Assembly (NCBI GenBank): GCA_037892935.1
Contig: JAYXKI010000003.1
Coordinates: 1,116,001-1,180,000, forward strand
Length of the DNA: 64,000 bases
Origin: Phlebopus portentosus
Lineage: Eukaryota; Basidiomycota; Agaricomycetes; Boletales; Boletinellaceae
Reading direction: 5' to 3'
Positions 12,149 through 23,838 of this stretch are shown here, piece after piece (the stretch's first letter is position 1; each line of letters starts with the position of its first letter). Under the pieces are notes generated by a model, which saw nothing but the letters and a program-made list of their open reading frames with translations, was not told where the DNA came from and did not search any database. Both the position numbers and the translations under genes were made by a program.

Positions 12149-12172
12149 CGCGTCGCGTCGCGAATCCACGTG
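12149..12172. promoter_or_regulatory. CGCGTCGCGTC motif plus CACGTG E-box in the ELG1/JMJD7 divergent promoter
   Basis: CGCGTCGCGTC at 12149-12159, immediately followed by CGAA (CGCGAA resembles an SCB/MCB-type cell-cycle element), and CACGTG at 12167-12172. It lies between start codons 12045 (minus) and 12278 (plus). The identical 11-mer occurs in two other divergent promoters of this window. Confidence 0.6.
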
Positions 12173-12277
12173 ATGGTAATCTTACACTAAAGTTGTTGTA
12201 TATTGTAAAAGGTAATCTTGATTTCTGGGCACGCACACGGGTGACGGCCCTATTTACAGTAACACGATTATGCAGTG

Positions 12278-13669
<1,392 letters not shown>

Positions 13670-13699
13670 AAAGACATCCAATAGAATCCCAGCTTGATT

Positions 13700-14799
13700 T
13701 TACAATATTCCTTCGGACTTGAGCGACCCCATTATTAGGAAAGCAGAACGACGATCTCTATCGATGCCCATCCAGTCACCTTTCTGCTTTGCGGATGGGT
13801 CTTCTTCATCGCCAAATGCAAAAACATCAGCATCTTCCTGATCCACTTGATCTGTATCGTGTAATGCCTTGGTTGGCTCCGGCTCATTGCAGTTCCATTG
13901 CATCTCATCCCATAGTGAATCGTCGATACTAACGGCCACCGGTGTGGCGTTAGGCACATTGGGGATGATAGAAACGAGCAAACTCGAAAGAAGTTCCGAA
14001 GTGCCATCTTGCAATGAAGATCGGAGTTTTGGCAATGGCAGGTATTCAGCCTAGGAAAATGCTGAGAAAAGTAGTAGTCAATATACGTCATATCAGTTTT
14101 GCTCACCTCCAGCAACATCCCCTTCACCGCCCCGCCTGCGAGATGAACATTTCCTACTCGCACCCGCCAGTCAGTTCCGATACTGAATATGCTGCCTTCG
14201 ATAGTCAGCTGATTCCCGGCGTTCATCGCTTGGCTCCTTAAGTTTGCACTTTGTTGGCGCGTGGATGTCCATCGCGTGCCCAGCTGACCCAGCAGAGTTT
14301 CTAGCGCTCCGGGAGGACTAACTGTTACGAATGTGGTTCTGTAGTGCGAAGGTTCAATGTGATGTGCATGTTTCCCGCGCGTCGATCCAGTGGGTGAACC
14401 TGCCGATTCAGGCTGGTTTCCGGTGGCTTGAGCAAGGGCCACTACATCAGAAACCTGAGGCGCCGCTGGATCCTCCAGGGACACGAAGGAAACGTTGTTC
14501 ATCGTGATTACACACATGGACCGATCAGCTTGAAAGCCATGCATGGGACCAGACGTGGTCCGAAACGACCGGATAGTCAGATACCATTTAGCCCTTTCTG
14601 TGGCCCTATTTAGATTCTATTGTAATAAGGAGACAAAGAATTACGCACCGACTCCTGCATGGTTCCGGATGATGTTCTGTTTCACGAGGTCAAGGCCAGT
14701 TGTTGGCGCATTTGCCCATCGCACCAAGCTACATAATTGCAATGTAAGACGATGTAAACCTGAAAGCCAGGATATACAACATCACCCAGTGAATCCCAT
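13700..14799 (-). CDS. MED20: Mediator complex subunit 20 (Med20/Srb2)
   Basis: Med20 belongs to the Mediator head module and pairs with Med18 to contact RNA polymerase II. The tiny first exon (ATG at 14799, donor gtgatg) joins to give MGFTGLVRWANAP followed by TTGLDLVKQNIIRNH, which is the diagnostic N-terminus. After the second intron come KWYLTIRSFR and the central beta-barrel segments (VSFVSLED, THR/FVTVSPPGALETLL, GSIFSIGTDWRVRVGNVHLAGG, KGMLLEAEYLPL), and a C-terminal part with PVAVSIDDSLWDEMQWN. An intron at about 14055-14108 splits LLE and AEY. The C-terminal 60 residues are acidic and then basic. It is divergent from ORC4, 179 bp between starts. The gene is complete and the family call is secure. 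Confidence 0.88.
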
Positions 14800-14896
14800 A
14801 ATGGATGGTAATAACGTAGTTGGTCTATATAGTTATAGATAGAGGAGATCCCGTAAACGCAAGCCGAGTCGTCACGTCATCATGTGACCTAATGTG

Positions 14897-14908
14897 ACGC
14901 GTCGCGTC
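14897..14908. promoter_or_regulatory. MluI-type box ACGCGT inside CGCGTCGCGTC, MED20/ORC4 promoter
   Basis: ACGCGT (14897-14902) is the MBF-type cell-cycle box known from ascomycete DNA-synthesis genes; it overlaps CGCGTCGCGTC (14898-14908). Just upstream are CACGTCA-like and CATGTG elements (about 14871-14886). ORC4 is a replication gene, so a cell-cycle role is plausible but not demonstrated. Confidence 0.55.
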
Positions 14909-14978
14909 ATTGTGAAGTCGAAGCGACGCTTGTTCTCGAGTCCATTGTTGTTAACACTCCTTACTATCCCTCGCACAA

Positions 14979-17146
14979 ATGCCTCGAAAACGAGCTATTG
15001 AAGAGGTTGACGAGGAAGTTTCGACGCCTAGGCGGCAGACTCGATCGGCCACAATAGCCACTAAATCCACAGTCGACGTTGACCGTGGCCGCTTCGTGTC
15101 TCTGCGTAAACGACATCGTGAAACCACTCCCGACTCGGAGCCTGAGAATAATCGCGAACTACGCAGCCCAACGCCTTTGCGCACCTACTTTCGACGTAGA
15201 AACGTTATTTCTAGGACTCTGAAACAAGGAGAAGCCCTCGAACATTCGACGCTTGAAGAACTAGGTCTCGGCACGACTCCTCCCAGAAACACGCGACGCT
15301 GCCTTATCCTCGATGCAGTCGAGATCGTCACGAAGGCGAGAGTAGGCTCGGGTAAACATGGGCATCGGGAGCTCGAAGAGCTTGTTCTAAATTCTGATCC
15401 ACCGAAGACAAACCAGATAGAAACCAAGGTACTTCACTCCCCAAACTTTCAAAACCACAGGATTCAGAAGAAAACACCCTCCCTGAAGTTCTCGGGTGAG
15501 CTTCCAAAAGTACTTCCGGAACATTTTCATGAGTGTCTGGAGCGGCAAAAGCAAGCGGTCCTGAACGTCTTCCACGATCCCTCGCTAGTGGACGATCGTG
15601 ACGAAAACGCGGATCTCTCTGCAAATGCATTCACTTTAGAGCAATTGACAGATCTTCTGGGGGGGAGCATTGAGCGTGGTGAAGGGAACAGCTGTCTTCT
15701 CATAGGACCTTCGGGGAGTGGGAAGTCCAAGGTGCGGCAAATTCTTCGTATTCTATCTCTGCCTGGATCTTTTTTTACCAATGGACGTGACCACCGCAGA
15801 TATTTGAGACCGCTTTGAGAAGATACAAGGAAGACTACAATCCGATAGTTGTCCGTCTGAACGGCTACGTGCAACATACTGATCGTCTGGCGATTCGCGA
15901 AATTGCCAGACAGATAGTTGATCAAACTGGCAGTAAAACGTTTCAATCTATCGATATGGATGACGATGATAATCCTTTTGACGATGGCGATCCGACCGCC
16001 TTTGTTGGTTCTTTGCCTCCACCATCCCACCTGCCGTCCCTTATTGCTGCCTTGCCGACTCTTCCGAGGCCCGTTGTCGTTCTTCTCGATGCATTCAATA
16101 TATTCACAGAACAGCCTCGTCAAGCCCTCCTTTACTGCCTTTTGGACACCGTGCAATCCTGTCGCTCTGGTTCATCGTCCCACCGAGGTCTCGCCGTCGT
16201 AGGCCTGACGACCCGTATCGATGTGGTCAATTTCCTGGAAAAGCGTGTCAAAAGTCGATTCTCCCACAGGACATTCCGTACTGCAAGTCCGAATAAGTTT
16301 GAAGATTCCATGGCTCTCCTTCGGAGGTGTCTTTACGCGGATGCTATATCTCCGTACGCGTCGGCAACTTCGGAGTGGCGAAGTATCTGGGAGCATAGCG
16401 TCGATGCATTTTTGCAAGATCAGTCGATTAAGGAGACTTTCAAAGACATGTTTGGCGTCAGCAGAGACATTCGTCGTCTCCTTAGGATGATGGTATGCAT
16501 TATTATTGACAATAGCAGTCATCTGCCCGACTAAACGTTGTATAGACCAGCATGATCCTCCGCTTGGAACCTTCCTCCCCTTATCTCACCATACAGAATT
16601 TATGGAAATGTCTCGAATGGCGATCCGGAAAGGCTCAAGGATCCTCCTTGTTCAGTATGCACAAGTCTCTTGATTTTGTTGGGCTCGTTATGCAAACTTA
16701 CGTGGCTCGGTGGCTCAGATTTAAACTATCCAAGTCTGTCTTTATGTATAGCTGCCCAGCATGCTCGCACAGCTGGCCATGATTCTTTCACCTTTGAAAT
16801 GCTTTACGACCTGTTCGCAACTCAAGTACGAACTTCGTCCGCCGCGCCTGTTATGCTCGGCGGTGGAAGTATAGGGATGGTCAATATAAGTAGAAGGACA
16901 CTGATGGGGGTAAGGAGAGTTAGTTTTATGTCTGAACATGAAAATACTGATTCTTGCTCTGCATATCAGGCTTTTGAGGAACTTATTCAAATGAAGATAT
17001 TTGTGCAAACAGCGCCTTCCGCGTCAAGCGTAGGCAGACAGTTCATCAAATATCGTTGCGCGGTCGAATGGGGAGGTGTTAAGGCAGCAGTCGACTGCAT
17101 TGGTCAGACCAGTTTGAAGAAATGGTTCAGCAAGTTGCAACAATAA
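14979..17146 (+). CDS. ORC4: Origin recognition complex subunit 4
   Basis: AAA+ subunit of ORC that helps load the MCM helicase at replication origins. The basic N-terminus (MPRKRAIEEVDEEVSTPRRQ) is disordered for roughly 150 residues. The AAA+ module follows, with Walker A IGPSGSGKSK, the conserved VVRLNGYVQHTDRLAIREIA, a Walker B-like VVVLLDAFNIF, and GLTTRIDVVNFLEKRVKSRF. The C-terminal winged-helix part has LTIQNLWKCLEWRSG..GLSHKSL-type sequence and AFEELIQMKIF, and ends WFSKLQQ at 17146. In place of the DE pair, Walker B reads LLDAFN, so ATP hydrolysis may be weak, as reported for Orc4 in other species. Introns sit near 15735-15810, 16494-16547, 16735, and 16910-16970. It is divergent from MED20. 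Confidence 0.92.
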
Positions 17147-17406
17147 CTGTGGACAACCTTATCGCATCATGATGTAGTTGAAATTTCCGCTTGGCATGGA
17201 CATACCGTAGAATAGAATCCCTCTCATCTTGTACTGTTATTCAAATGGAATAATCCTTGGCTGCCTATCATCATTTTCCGGCTCCAATTCTTTGATTTGC
17301 CTTTTTCGTCTATACTGGACGAATCGTCGATCAATGAGCAACGTTGAGTCAATCTAGATTTTAAGCTTCAACTTGATGACCACCAGCGAGTCCTTTCATA
17401 CTTGCT

Positions 17407-19435
17407 ATGATCCCATTCTTAGCAAGTGTTGCAGATGTTCGGGCTAGCTTACGACTACAAATGACCGTGTCGAATTGTCGCAGAAGCATTCTGAATTTGC
17501 AACATGCTTCTTCTGCATGTTGCGCGCCGCGGCGGTCGCTCGCCCGTTGCAATTCAACGGCCCTCTCTTCAGCTCTGCATTTCTACCAGAACAGACAACT
17601 CGAGCTCTATGCGGCGAAGGAAACGAAGCGGCTCACTTTGCGACAGCTGGTACGGTTCTCGACTGGTTCTTTCAGCTGATGTGTGCTCAACGCACGTTTT
17701 GAGGAAGATTTTTACGGCCGATCCATGACCGAACAACGTTTGATCATGGTGAGTAGTGGATTAACTTATTGCGACGGGATAAAACTGATTCCATGTGTGT
17801 ATCTTTCAAGGCAGCCAACTATGTCAGGTCTGAGCTACCAATTCGTATCGCACATAGGCTACGGGACATGCAGGCTTTGCCCTACATCGTGGTGACTCAG
17901 GAGGAGGTAGCACGCGTCTACGAGGTGAGTCCACTGTCAGATTCATTGTCCTGATGAAACAACCTAAAGTCTTGGTCCTGTAGTTGTACTGGTCTGCTTT
18001 CGACAAGTGAGCGGCATCGCGTCAAGTGTTGTGCCAGAAGACTGACTATTCTGCTTCGAGAGGTTCCGGGCGTTTCCGCCCATTAAAACCATGGCTGATA
18101 ACTTGAAGTTTTGCAAAGTCGTCAGATCACTTCTCGACGAACAGTACGTCCATCTTCGATCGCTCTCTATTCAGCAAATCATATCGGCATATTTTTCAGT
18201 GCTTCAATAATCCCTTCCTTAATCCTGGGTCTCTCACTCTCATCACATCACCTTGAGCCAGAGGAACTTGATAGCTTCATAACACGCATGCTTGTTTCGC
18301 GGATTTCGCGTCGAGTGCTCGCAGAACATCACATAGCGCTTACCGAAGATTTCCTTCGGGATAGCAACAAGGACTCAGATCCTAATCGAACAGCACCTAC
18401 TCCTCATGTTGGGATAATCAACACTGAACTCAGCCCGAGACGGAGCATTGAAAAATGTGCCGAGCTACTTCGGACTTCGCCGCGAAATGTCGTCTTTGCT
18501 GATCCAGAGCGTGCGATGGAAATGGATTTAGATTGTCCAAGTGTGGTGATTGATGGACATGTTGAGACTAAGTTTGCATATATTCGTGATCAACTTGAGT
18601 GAGTACAGACGAATGTATATTTGGCTAACTTACTGCTGACAGAACAAAAGATACATCATTTTTGAGCTGCTGAAAAACGTAAGTATCCCCAAGTTCTGTT
18701 AAAGTATGATATTTAACCTTGGCGACTAGGCCATGTATGCGACGAGCATCCAGCACCCAGACTCAAATCGTCTTCCTGACATTCATGCGACAATCGCGAC
18801 TGGGCGGGACGAAATTCAACTACGAATATCAGATCAGGGTAAGCCTGCCTCTAGGCAAACGTGATTAAGGACCAAGAGGCATTGTTTATAGGTGGTGGTC
18901 TCATGCAGCCCGAAATTTCTTCTCCATCCGACCTATTATCCTTTTCGCATGCGAGAAATAGAACGAGACTCGATACTTCACGCCTAACCGCACTGAAGTC
19001 CGTGAGCTCGAGACCTCAAGGAATGCGTGCGACGGTCAACGAACAAATAGAGGCTTGGAAAGAAGATAATGGTGGCTTGAACACTCCAGAACGAAAGGCC
19101 GGCGTAGGTGTCCACACTCGACTAGGCATTGGGCTCCCTATGAGCAATATATTTGCGACGTGAGCTCCACTTCTTTGATCCACATTAATAGCATTTTGAG
19201 CTATACTGTGTGTAGGTACTTTGGCGGTTCTCTAGAGCTTGTCTCGCTCGATGGCTGGGGTACAGAATCTCCGTATTCTCTTCTTTCCGCGTAATTGACT
19301 GGTGACTGGGTTGATTGTGTTTAGGAACTGATGTCTATTTACGACTGCCCAGATTGGTGAGCTCTGCGCGAACTGGAGGTTTAAGCCACTGACTGACTCC
19401 TGAGCTTATAGGGCACGACACTGGAAGGAATTTGA
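17407..19435 (+). CDS. Mitochondrial PDK/BCKDK-family protein kinase
   Basis: GHKL-fold kinase that phosphorylates and inactivates the pyruvate or branched-chain 2-oxoacid dehydrogenase E1 in the mitochondrial matrix. Exons join to HFYQNRQLELYAAKETKR, LTLRQL, FYGRSMTEQRL, AANYVRSELPIRIAHRLRDM, QALPYIVVTQ, YELYWSAFDKFRAFPPI, RMLVSRISRRVLAEHHIAL; N box FELLKNAMYATSIQH; G1 box RISDQGGG; and GIGLPMSNIFATYFGGSLEL. The N-terminus is Arg/Ser-rich, like a presequence. ATGs at 17407 and 17461 are both in frame and I cannot choose between them. The junction after RQL is best read with a 54-nt intron ending ttttgag. About nine introns. Which dehydrogenase it targets (yeast Pkp1/Pkp2 type) cannot be told from the sequence. 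Confidence 0.9.
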
Positions 19436-19979
19436 TTAGCGGAAAGATGCGTTGTTCCGACGAGTTCGGATGATTAGATATTTCCATCGTTTAGGCTATA
19501 CGCAAGAACACTTGAGCTTCGAAAAAGCTGGCTTCATCACGCATCGTTGATGACTGTTACATTGATCTTGTATATTTTGCGGAGGAAGCAATGTTTGTGT
19601 ACCATAGAGCAGTGTAGTTCGTTGAAGTGACCACGAGCAGTTTCGCCAAAGACCTCGTGTTTGTGTAACATGACGACAGGAAGTATTCGTGAACGAAGAT
19701 TGTTTTGAAACGCGTGTTAAGAAGAAGACCGGATGATCAGACGGAATTCTGAGCATGAGAAAATCGAAGCGAGGGAAGGGAATCAAGCTAAGGATAAGCG
19801 GATTGAGGTGAATTGAATTTCCCGAAACGGGCCTGAATGCGGTGTCCAGGTCATCACCGAGCTATTGACCCAAATAAGACTGGTTTATCATCCATCTGGC
19901 GCCTCCTCTTCAGTACTTGCCCGTCTCGTCCCCATCAGCTCCTTCTCTACTCCACGGCTTTCTTCGTCCTGCGGCTTTA
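19436..19979. other. Intergenic region after the PDK-like gene
   Basis: About 540 bp: 3' UTR of the kinase gene and promoter of the next gene. I see no coding pattern with family resemblance and no recognisable RNA gene. Confidence 0.5.
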
Positions 19980-21349
19980 ATGGCCTCCACGCCAAGTCCA
20001 ATCGAGGCTCCACCACCGTCGTACGAAATAGCTCAGCTTAACTTGGATCAGAAGCTCGCTGTTGCTGCGGAACGTTCCCTCAACATTTCCCAACAGCGAC
20101 GCGAACGCGAACGCGATGATTGGACCGAAGAGCGCGACGAGGCTTCGGAGGAGGCTCATCAGGTCGACGCGTCTCGGAACTCGGAACAACGAGCGGCGTC
20201 AGGTCAGATTGATGGCCAACGCTCAGCTGTTCGGCCTCTAAAGTTCAGAAAGAAATCTCGCGGCTCAAAGGATGACTCTAGCTTATCAACTAAGGACAAG
20301 GAGCGTCCTAGTTGGTTCGAAGAAGCGCATTTGCGTTCGTCGGCTTCGAACTCTAGCGCGTCGGGAAGACCATTACCTGCGCCAAGAGGGGCGCGGGAAC
20401 ATAATAGTAGAACAAGTTCGCACGTTTTACCTGAGGATTCTGATGAGGATCGGTCAATCCCTCCGCCACCCTTCGCAGAGATTGATAACTCGTTAGACGG
20501 ACCTGTTTATGAGCGATACGCGTCAAGTGATGCAAGACGGCGACGAACTGGCGGGACGGTCGTACTACGATATATGGGCGAGGATTACACCACTGCGTCT
20601 CCTCCATCGTCTTCACACTCATTATCTGGCGCTCAATTACGACATAATACTGCACCTTCGCAAGAAAATTCTCGGCTTCACCACGCTCCGCAGCACTCTA
20701 GGTTGGATGTTCCAACCGTCATGCCAAGACCTCGATCAGCAGACCCACAGGTTCTGCCTCCGGGTCCTGCACCACCTCGCTTGAGTTTTGATCCTTATGT
20801 CGCCTATGAAGGAACGAGGTCTTCTGTCTATGGACAGATTCTTGCGGATTCACGGGATGCAAGCTGTGATGCGACATCTCTGTACAGGTGAATATTCATC
20901 TTTCGCAATTTTCTGCCCGGTTATCAGAGCTTTTCTTTCAGTTCTGCAGTCGCACCGCACCTGTCTTCGCAGAAGTCTCGTCCGGTCGCCCCTAAAGTGA
21001 AGCGATATACGTGCGTACCCAACGTGCTTATATCTCAAATACAATTTAGGACTGATTCCCTTTCAGCCCATCAATATCATCTCTTCCCGAATACGAGCAG
21101 CACCAACACCATCAGGCTGTCCCTTCATCGGCAAAGCCTGTGCAAGACTATGCAACGAGTCGTGCCTCAGTCTACTCGCAAAGTTCCGTCTCGCATATCC
21201 CGCAGTACCCACAAATAGCGCAGTATCCGCAAATGGCACAGTACCAGACACAGCAAAATTATACCCGCCCAATGTCTGCCACCCAGTCGGTGGACAGTCA
21301 GCGCTGGTCTACTGCCAGTTCTCATCACCAATCGCGATATTACCCTTGA
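19980..21349 (+). CDS. Uncharacterised disordered protein with a PPxY motif
   Basis: I do not recognise this protein. The first in-frame ATG is at 19980 (MASTPSPIEAPPPSYEIAQL). It is Ser/Pro/Arg/Gln-rich with no visible globular domain, membrane segment or signal peptide. Features that can be seen: PPSY about 15 residues from the start, a classical PPxY ligand for WW domains such as those of Rsp5/Nedd4 ubiquitin ligases; a charged Arg/Glu segment (QQRRERERDDWTEERDEASE); IPPPPFAEIDNSLDGP; LSFDPYVAYEGTRSSVYG; and a short imperfect repeat near the end (PQYPQIAQYPQMAQYQTQQ). Two introns (about 20889-20940 and 21011-21065) keep the frame open to the stop at 21347-21349. An adaptor role for a WW-domain ubiquitin ligase is only a possibility. 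Confidence 0.7.
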
Positions 21350-21924
21350 TAGGCATTGAGCAGGAAGATCATTGCCTTTTCCGATTCATTTCCGATGACA
21401 GCTTTGTATGAATACTAACTAGGAAGAAAGTGAAAAGTCCCTGTGTGGATTGGAGAAAGTATTGTATGCTTCTACTTGTTTTGATTATGCTACGCTGTGC
21501 AACCAGTATTCGACGCTGTATGCCTGACGTATTTATCTCTTGAATTTTTACGCATTTTATAGTTAGTATTTGCATTAGTTGTATCAGTTAATTTCTCGCA
21601 CCACCTGTTTCATGACCAACGCTTTGTATTCGCTTTTTTGCATTCGGGGCATTTTCACCTTATGTTCGCGTAGGCAGAATTTTGTTGTTCGTTATGAATG
21701 AATGTTACATGCTTATAGCCGATTTTGAAGTCGTGACGTAATCGCGAGAGGCTGTGATGATCCATAAATAAATCTCCGACTCCGACCACCATCACGGTTT
21801 ATAATTTATATAGGTTTCGTGGTGCGAGACATATATACTTAGGTAATATTGCTGAATATGCGTGCCTTTTCACTCGCCTCTTCTTCCGACCAGCATCTCA
21901 GGAGAGATAAATATTGGTACTTCT
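21350..21924. other. Intergenic region upstream of the GH88 gene
   Basis: About 575 bp of AT-leaning sequence forming the 3' UTR of the upstream gene and the promoter of the hydrolase gene. TATA-like stretches occur at about 21798-21838 (ataatttatatag, atatatact). No coding or RNA gene seen. Confidence 0.5.
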
Positions 21925-23750
21925 ATGCTGCAGACTTTACTTGTCGCCGTCGTACTAGCTTTAAGTGTAGTCCACGCCACTGCCGCGAGTCCTCCTCCTG
22001 AGCTATTTTCTTCTCTGGTTGCGCAAAAGGTCTCTCAGATCGCTTCTAATAATTCCTCTCCTGCTTTGTATCCAGAATACACGGATGCTGCTGGAAAATG
22101 GGTGGACTTCATTCCCGATACTTGGACTTCAGGCTTCTTTCCTGCAATGCTCTATGCGCTGAACACGCGTGTAGGATTATGCAATGACAGCACGCTGCTG
22201 TGGACAGATTGGTTATCTGAGGCGCGTCGTTGGAGCTCTGCTGAGGTCCCTCTCGAGGTGCAAAACACTCAAGGCCATGATGTTGGATTTCTCAGTTTTC
22301 CATTCGTACAGGAGCTGCTCATGTGAGTCCGTGTCTGTCTTAGACTTGACCTGACGTACAATATCGTTTTTCAGAGACCCTACAAATCAAACGGCGAAAG
22401 ACGCCGTCAACGCGTTTGCTAATGATCTTGCTGCACGCTTTGATCCGATTGTCGGGTGTACACGAAGCTGGAACACTTCAGACCCTTCCGACTTCACCGT
22501 GCGCATTTTATTTTGTCGCCAATCATGTTAAAACTTCATGAAAAATACTGATATTTTGACTCGTTCCGACCATATATAGGTGGTTATCGACAACATGATG
22601 AATTTGAATGTACTTTTCGTCTCGGCCAATCTCACTGGCAACGATACTTTGCGGCAGATAGCAATATCACATGCTGACAAGACGCTTGAGAACCAAATTC
22701 GAGAAGATGGTGGGTACAATATCTCTCTTCGTGAGTATCTTGGCTAACTTTTTGATCACATTAGGCTCTTCGTTTCATGTTGTGGAGTACAATGAAACGA
22801 CAGGCGATGTCATAAGTCGAAGGACCGCGCAAGGTTATTCCGATGACAGGTATGTAGACATTACATCGAATCTGTCACTACAGCTCTTTGATAAGCAACT
22901 TCAGTACATGGTCGAGGGGACAGAGCTGGGGAATTTATGGCTTCTCACAGAGTAAGACAACAAGTTTCTTGCACGTTCGCAAGACAATATTGAATCGCCG
23001 GCTGTGCAGTGTATCAGAACACCGGTGAACAGCGGTACCTTGAAACTTCGCGACAGATGGCCACATACTTTACACAGAACGTGCCGAGTTCGGGCATCGT
23101 ACCTTTGTTCGTATGTCTTTAGTTGGCTTTCTGGCGTCTCCTTTATATGGTATACTTAGGGACTTCAATGCCCCCGATGATGGATCGCGGCCAGCAGACA
23201 GTTCAGCCGCGATGATAGCAGCTTCGGCACTTCTTCTGTTATCCAATGTCGAGCAGTCGCTATCGCCGACAAATACTTCGGGCGCTGACCGCTGGCGAGA
23301 TTCGGCTATCCAGGCGAGCGATTTTTTAAAGTCTAGCATGATCATAGGCTAATCGGGGGCGGAGTAGCTCGTTTCAAACACTACGACGCCATTCTGGAAA
23401 CCCGATTGGCAAAGCCTTCTTTCCAATGGGACAGTGGACAATAGAGCCGACCCTCCAAACAATGACACGGGAATTATTTACGGTAAACTGCATTTCTACT
23501 ATAATTCGTCTAGACGGCAGAACTTACCGAGACGCCTCTTTCAGGGGACTATTATTTTGTTACAGTTGGGAATCAGCTAATAAGCTCAGGCTTAGCCAAT
23601 TGCTCCGGATCTTCTAATTCCTCGGACACTGGCAGCACGCCCGCCGGAGGGTCGCCATCTTCTGACTCTTCATCCTCCATCAATGGAGTTCCATATACCA
23701 GTATGCTGATATTACCACTATTATGTACCATACCGTTGTCTTTATTATAA
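21925..23750 (+). CDS. Secreted GH88 unsaturated glucuronyl hydrolase-like enzyme, probable GPI anchor
   Basis: Glycoside hydrolase family 88 removes unsaturated uronic acids from oligosaccharides made by polysaccharide lyases. The start at 21925 opens a signal peptide (MLQTLLVAVVLALSVVHATA). Landmarks: DTWTSGFFPAMLYAL; NTQGHDVGFLSFPF, whose Asp fits the first family Asp; VVIDNMMNLNVLF, whose Asp fits the second; HVVEYNETTGDVISRRTAQG; DDSTWSRGQSWGIYGFSQ; WDFNAPDD; and NDTGIIYGDYYFVTVGNQL. After the catalytic domain come a Ser/Gly-rich linker, an NG-type site and a hydrophobic end (MLILPLLCTIPLSLL), the layout of a GPI-anchor signal. About nine introns; the one at 23314-23367 seems to use a GC donor. 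It is convergent with SEC63, 88 bp apart. Substrate and anchoring are inferred. Confidence 0.88.
23314..23367 (+). other. Probable GC-AG intron in the GH88 gene
   Basis: A 54-nt stretch with donor CAG|GCGAGC, a ggctaat branch-like site and acceptor gagtag. Reading through meets TAA and TAG stops. Removing it joins AIQ to LVSNTTTPFWKPDW in frame. No GT donor nearby restores the frame. Confidence 0.7.
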
Positions 23751-23838
23751 TGAATGGTACGCGCCAGCGCATCATTACAGATGTATGGAAAGAAAATCCA
23801 GGCAGATCCAGAAAATGCTGCAAGAAAGAACGTGAAAT

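Noticed and set aside
19496..19786. Minus-strand 96-codon frame after the PDK-like gene
   Set aside because: No family resemblance, no splice signals; it lies in the 3' UTR region.
23341..23367. In-frame TAA/TAG in the GH88 gene as evidence of a pseudogene
   Set aside because: A 54-nt GC-AG intron explains both stops and restores conserved sequence on each side.
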